Shown one piece after another: positions 6,131 through 8,499 of a stretch of DNA of 8,499 bases. Numbering within the stretch: the first letter of the stretch is position 1; each line of letters opens with the position of its first letter. The notes beneath the pieces are model-generated. The model was given only the letters and a program-made list of their open reading frames with translations. It had not been told where the DNA came from and ran no database searches. The position numbers and the translations under genes are program-made. The DNA is from Thermoplasmata archaeon (lineage in GTDB: Archaea; Thermoplasmatota; Thermoplasmata; UBA10834), in NCBI GenBank assembly GCA_013331315.1, contig DUGQ01000140.1, positions 297-8,795 of the forward strand, given 5' to 3'.

Positions 6131-6457
6131 TCACTTGAAGTGCTTCTTCAACATCGCCTCGATGTTCGCCCTCGGATGCGCCCCGGTCATGCGCTCCACC
6201 TGCTGGCCATCCTTGAAGAATATCAACGTGGGTATGCTGTGTATGCTCAGCGACATGGCGGTCTTTGAGGCCTGGTCGGTGTCCAGCTTCGCGAACACCA
6301 CCTTTCCCTCGTAGTCCTTCGCCAACGCCTCGAAGGTCGGCGCGAGCATCTTGCACGGGCCGCACCAAGGGGCCCAACAGTCGATCACCAGCTTGGACGA
6401 ACTCTTCACGATCTTGTCGAAGTCCGCGTCCGATAGGTTAATGATGTTCTCTGACAA
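6131..6457 (-). CDS. trxA: Thioredoxin
   Basis: This is a single-domain cytoplasmic thioredoxin of 108 aa that reduces disulfides in other proteins. It shows the classical active site WCGPC (31-35) with redox cysteines C32 and C35, the buried aspartate D26, the cis-proline IP (P76) and the C-terminal TGAHP region (91-95), so all key elements are intact. An extra cysteine, C27, precedes the active site. The start is a TTG at 6455-6457, since no ATG or GTG gives a complete fold. An AGGGA site lies ten bases upstream and an A/T-rich promoter-like stretch about 40-55 bases upstream. It lies 83 bp downstream of the surface-protein gene on the same strand and converges with the translin gene. It could be read through from the surface operon but probably has its own promoter. 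Confidence 0.95.
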   Translation of the reverse strand: MSENIINLSDADFDKIVKSSSKLVIDCWAPWCGPCKMLAPTFEALAKDYEGKVVFAKLDTDQASKTAMSLSIHSIPTLIFFKDGQQVERMTGAHPRANIEAMLKKHFK

Positions 6458-6497
6458 GGCAATCGCTTCCCTGACGAGCCACGGGAACAGAGTGAAT

Positions 6498-6512
6498 CGT
6501 ATTTGAGATTAT
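6498..6512 (-). promoter_or_regulatory. Weak TATA-like promoter element of the thioredoxin gene
   Basis: Read on the minus strand, ATAATCTCAAATACG is the only A/T-rich patch between the surface-protein stop and the TTG start at 6457. A start about 26 nt downstream would give a leader of roughly 20 nt holding the AGGGA site. The match to an archaeal TATA box is modest. Confidence 0.35.
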
Positions 6513-6540
6513 CCCCCGGCGCCTGATGCCAGTCGGCGAC

Positions 6541-7347
6541 TCACTTCTTCTTGCGGACGGGCTTCTGCAAGTACGTGAGGAAGACGAACACGGACATGAT
6601 CACGACGCCTATCGTGAGCACGCCACCGAGTATGTTGCCCTCTTCGCCGATGTAGACCGTCATCGTGTACACGTTGTTCCCGCTCGAGAACTCCACGATG
6701 TCGTCGGCGCTGTCAAGGACGACCGTCACCGTGTGCTTGCCCTCGTCGATGCGCAGCCAGGTCCAGTTGTAGGACACCGACTTGCTGCCGCCAGCGGCCA
6801 GGTCGAACGTCTTCATGCCCAGGTAGACGCCGTCCGCGTAGAACTTCGCCGTGACGTTCCTAGCCTCCACATCGCCGACGTTGTACACGGTGGCCCTTAT
6901 GACTATTGGATCCACGACCTCGATCTCGTACTCCCTCACCTTCTCGACCGAGTCACCGGTCGCAGGATCCTTGGATGAGACGTTGAACTTGATCTTGATC
7001 GTCTGCGGCGCCTCGCCCGGCATCGTTATGTTCATCTTGAACACGCCGCTGCTCGACGAACCAGATGATGGCGACACGGACGAGCCGGTCTTGTTGTCGG
7101 CCACGACCTCCGCCTTGTACGTGAAGTTCCCTCCGATGTCGCCGGCTGGGCCGCCGCTCACGGTGAGCGTGCACGACACCTTCTCGAGCTTCCCAGCGAA
7201 GCCGGGGCCGTCGAACTGCATGATGACATCGCTGTACGCTCCCGCGTTCTGCATGGACGGGACCGTCAGGAGGGCCGGGAACGCGAAGGCCAGGAGAAGC
7301 ATCGAGACGACTATCCTGCCCCTGACGACAGAGCGGGTCGCCCTCAT
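6541..7347 (-). CDS. Secreted, C-terminally anchored CARDB-domain surface protein
   Basis: This 268-aa protein is built for the cell surface. A basic start and hydrophobic stretch (about residues 8-30) form a signal peptide, with probable cleavage before the AGAYS region (about 35-39). An Ig-like beta-rich domain follows (about 40-145), interrupted by a Ser/Gly-rich linker at 89-101. A second domain (about 147-234) resembles CARDB, an Ig-like adhesion module: VRATVYNVGDVEARN-type start, then the turn-rich NNVYTMTV end. A membrane helix (about 239-260) and a short cytoplasmic tail, PVRKKK, end the protein. It carries six N-x-S/T sequons (N74, N85, N106, N122, N164, N194), suggesting heavy N-glycosylation outside the cell. 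The ATG at 7347 has a strong GAGGTGA site six bases upstream and overlaps the upstream gene's TGA by 4 bp. No enzyme motif is seen. A structural, adhesive or scaffold role is inferred. Confidence 0.8.
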   Translation of the reverse strand: MRATRSVVRGRIVVSMLLLAFAFPALLTVPSMQNAGAYSDVIMQFDGPGFAGKLEKVSCTLTVSGGPAGDIGGNFTYKAEVVADNKTGSSVSPSSGSSSSGVFKMNITMPGEAPQTIKIKFNVSSKDPATGDSVEKVREYEIEVVDPIVIRATVYNVGDVEARNVTAKFYADGVYLGMKTFDLAAGGSKSVSYNWTWLRIDEGKHTVTVVLDSADDIVEFSSGNNVYTMTVYIGEEGNILGGVLTIGVVIMSVFVFLTYLQKPVRKKK

Positions 7348-8499
7348 GGCTTCTCACCTCTCTTCTTGCCCCACTTGCGACTGAGGCCTTTCTTCCGTCT
7401 CAGAAGCATGAACGTGCCGAGGAGCGCGCCGATCGCGATCACGAGACCGAGGTTCACGTACAGGTTGGAGGCGTCGTACTCGTACGACACGTCGTCCCTG
7501 ATGACATCCAGGCCACCGGGTCCGATGCTGACATCCGGCAGGTGTATCGGGATGTCCGCCACGGCGGCCTGACCCGGGTCGACCAAGGACCACGCGTTCA
7601 CCGTGGCCTCGATATCAGGGTCGGGGTCTGACCTGATGGCGGTGTACTCTACGTACAGGTCCAGCGACTCCTGCATCAGGACGGTGATCTCGTCGACCTC
7701 CTCACCCGAGTTGACCAGTATCAGCTTGGCCTCCCAGCCGTGCTCCTCGAGCACGATCAGATTAGCTATCTCCACGCCGATGTCGGCCTCAAGGTTGCCG
7801 GTGTTCTCGACGGCGATCCTGGTCTTCGTCAGATCCGACCGGACCGCCTCGCCGTGCTCGTAGACCACGATGTTCACGCCGTAGACTGGCGGCACCTTGA
7901 CCATCAGGTCCAGGTCCGTCCTCGCGGCAGACGAGGTCTGTGACCGCACCTGTATCGGAACGGTCGTGTTGCCAGCAGGGGCGGTGTCCAGAACCGTTAT
8001 GTGGGCAACGAAGGTCGCCGTGTTGCCGTTTGTGCCGAAATCTATGAACTGAGACTCAGGCTCGAACTCGACCTCGAACTCGGTCCCAGAGTACACGCAT
8101 GAGTACTCGTCCCCGATGTTGCCTGTGTTCTCGACCGTGAAGGAGTAGGTCACCGTCTCGCCCGGGGCCGCGGGGAGAGCGACGGATGAACTCCAAGAAG
8201 CGCTCACTGACCGCTTGTCCTCCCTGTCCAACACCAGCCCGGTGTACGCGTCGTAGTCGGAGATCTCCACGGTCTCGGTCGCGGAGTAGCCTATGGCCAT
8301 CCCGCCCTCGACCCTCTCGACCTCTGACGAGAGCTTGTATGAGCCCGACGAAACCAGTACGGTGAAGTAACCCTGTGAGTCTGATGTGGCCGCCAGCTTG
8401 GCATCCCCTGACTCGATGTCTATGCTGGTCTGGACCCCCGAACCCGACGCGGTGACCCTGCCCGAGAGGTACTTGCCTTCGGTGAGTGTGATGTCCATG
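7344..8499 (-). CDS. Large multi-domain surface protein, 5' end outside the window
   Basis: The frame is open to the window edge and the visible 384 residues begin inside a repeat unit, so the N-terminus, presumably with a signal peptide and more domains, is missing. The methionine at 8498 is probably internal. Visible residues 1-90 contain a carboxypeptidase-regulatory-like beta module (LSGRVTASGSG, then SQGYFTVLVSSGSYKLS). Residues about 100-200 form a NEW3-like Ig domain (APGETVTYSFTVENTGN). Residues about 205-325 form a second, diverged copy beginning around IAVENTGN (228-235). A membrane helix (about 346-366) and a very basic tail (RRKKGLSRKWGKKRGEKP) end the protein. Such modules are common in archaeal surface proteins and have no catalytic residues. 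A structural or adhesive role is inferred. Only one sequon (N177) is present. The gene overlaps the next surface-protein gene by 4 bp, so the two are probably made together. Confidence 0.8.
   Translation of the reverse strand, partial: MDITLTEGKYLSGRVTASGSGVQTSIDIESGDAKLAATSDSQGYFTVLVSSGSYKLSSEVERVEGGMAIGYSATETVEISDYDAYTGLVLDREDKRSVSASWSSSVALPAAPGETVTYSFTVENTGNIGDEYSCVYSGTEFEVEFEPESQFIDFGTNGNTATFVAHITVLDTAPAGNTTVPIQVRSQTSSAARTDLDLMVKVPPVYGVNIVVYEHGEAVRSDLTKTRIAVENTGNLEADIGVEIANLIVLEEHGWEAKLILVNSGEEVDEITVLMQESLDLYVEYTAIRSDPDPDIEATVNAWSLVDPGQAAVADIPIHLPDVSIGPGGLDVIRDDVSYEYDASNLYVNLGLVIAIGALLGTFMLLRRKKGLSRKWGKKRGEKP
7354..7360 (-). promoter_or_regulatory. Strong ribosome binding site for the 268-aa surface protein
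   Basis: GAGGTGA on the minus strand lies six bases before the ATG at 7347, inside the last codons of the upstream gene. It is the best SD match in the window and fixes this start. Confidence 0.65.

Noticed and set aside
6458..6540. Possible hairpin terminator after the surface operon
   Set aside because: Only a four-base CGCC/GGCG stem and no T-run follow on the minus strand, too weak to call.
6526..7384. Plus-strand open frames of 150 and 177 residues opposite the 268-aa surface gene
   Set aside because: The minus-strand gene has a signal peptide, a membrane helix and a strong ribosome binding site; the plus-strand frames show none of these.
1..8499. CRISPR array, insertion sequence, attachment site or prophage remnant
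   Set aside because: There are no regularly spaced repeats, no transposase or integrase motifs and no flanking target duplications; gene spacing and composition are uniform.

Overview
The window reads as a chromosomal segment from a GC-rich archaeon. The archaea-specific GatD/GatE amidotransferase pair is the strongest marker. It is supported by a stand-alone archaeal translin-family protein, an archaeal-type HemK2-like methyltransferase, TATA-like promoters about 25-30 bp upstream of starts, mixed leaderless and Shine-Dalgarno (SD) starts, and CARDB/NEW3-type surface proteins with a C-terminal anchor. A member of the Thermoplasmatota, for example near Methanomassiliicoccales, would fit the GC content and the surface proteins. 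That placement is an impression, not something the sequence proves. There is no sign of phage, transposon, CRISPR or rRNA/tRNA genes, and the window is almost entirely coding.

Left part (1-922, + strand): a HemK2/Mtq2-type protein methyltransferase is followed by a separately promoted small gene of unknown function (62 aa). The 3' end of the small gene overlaps the 3' end of gatE by 44 bp.

Centre left (879-4044, - strand): gatD and gatE form an operon, with a 1-nt gap at the junction for the preferred gatE start. Together they encode the enzyme that turns Glu-tRNA(Gln) into Gln-tRNA(Gln). GatD releases ammonia from glutamine, and GatE activates the mischarged tRNA and transfers the ammonia.

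Centre (4045-4175): a 131-bp divergent intergenic region holds one TATA-like element for gatD (apparently leaderless) and one for purD (short leader with SD).

Centre right (4176-6127, + strand): purD (purine synthesis, GAR synthetase) overlaps by 4 bp (ATGA) a translin-family RNA-binding protein or nuclease gene, so the two are probably co-transcribed and translationally coupled.

Right part (6131-8499, - strand): a thioredoxin gene ends 3 bp from the translin gene's stop. Upstream of it lies a two-gene surface-protein operon. One is a large exported multi-domain protein, cut off by the window edge. The other is a 268-aa signal-peptide protein with a CARDB-like domain and six N-glycosylation sequons. 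They overlap by 4 bp (ATGA) and both end in a membrane helix plus a basic tail.

No stretch longer than about 130 bp lacks a gene. Most content is housekeeping. The parts least explained by known families are the 62-aa gene with a hairpin over its ribosome binding site, the palindromes in front of the methyltransferase gene, and the surface-protein pair. I did not find a clearly new biological system.
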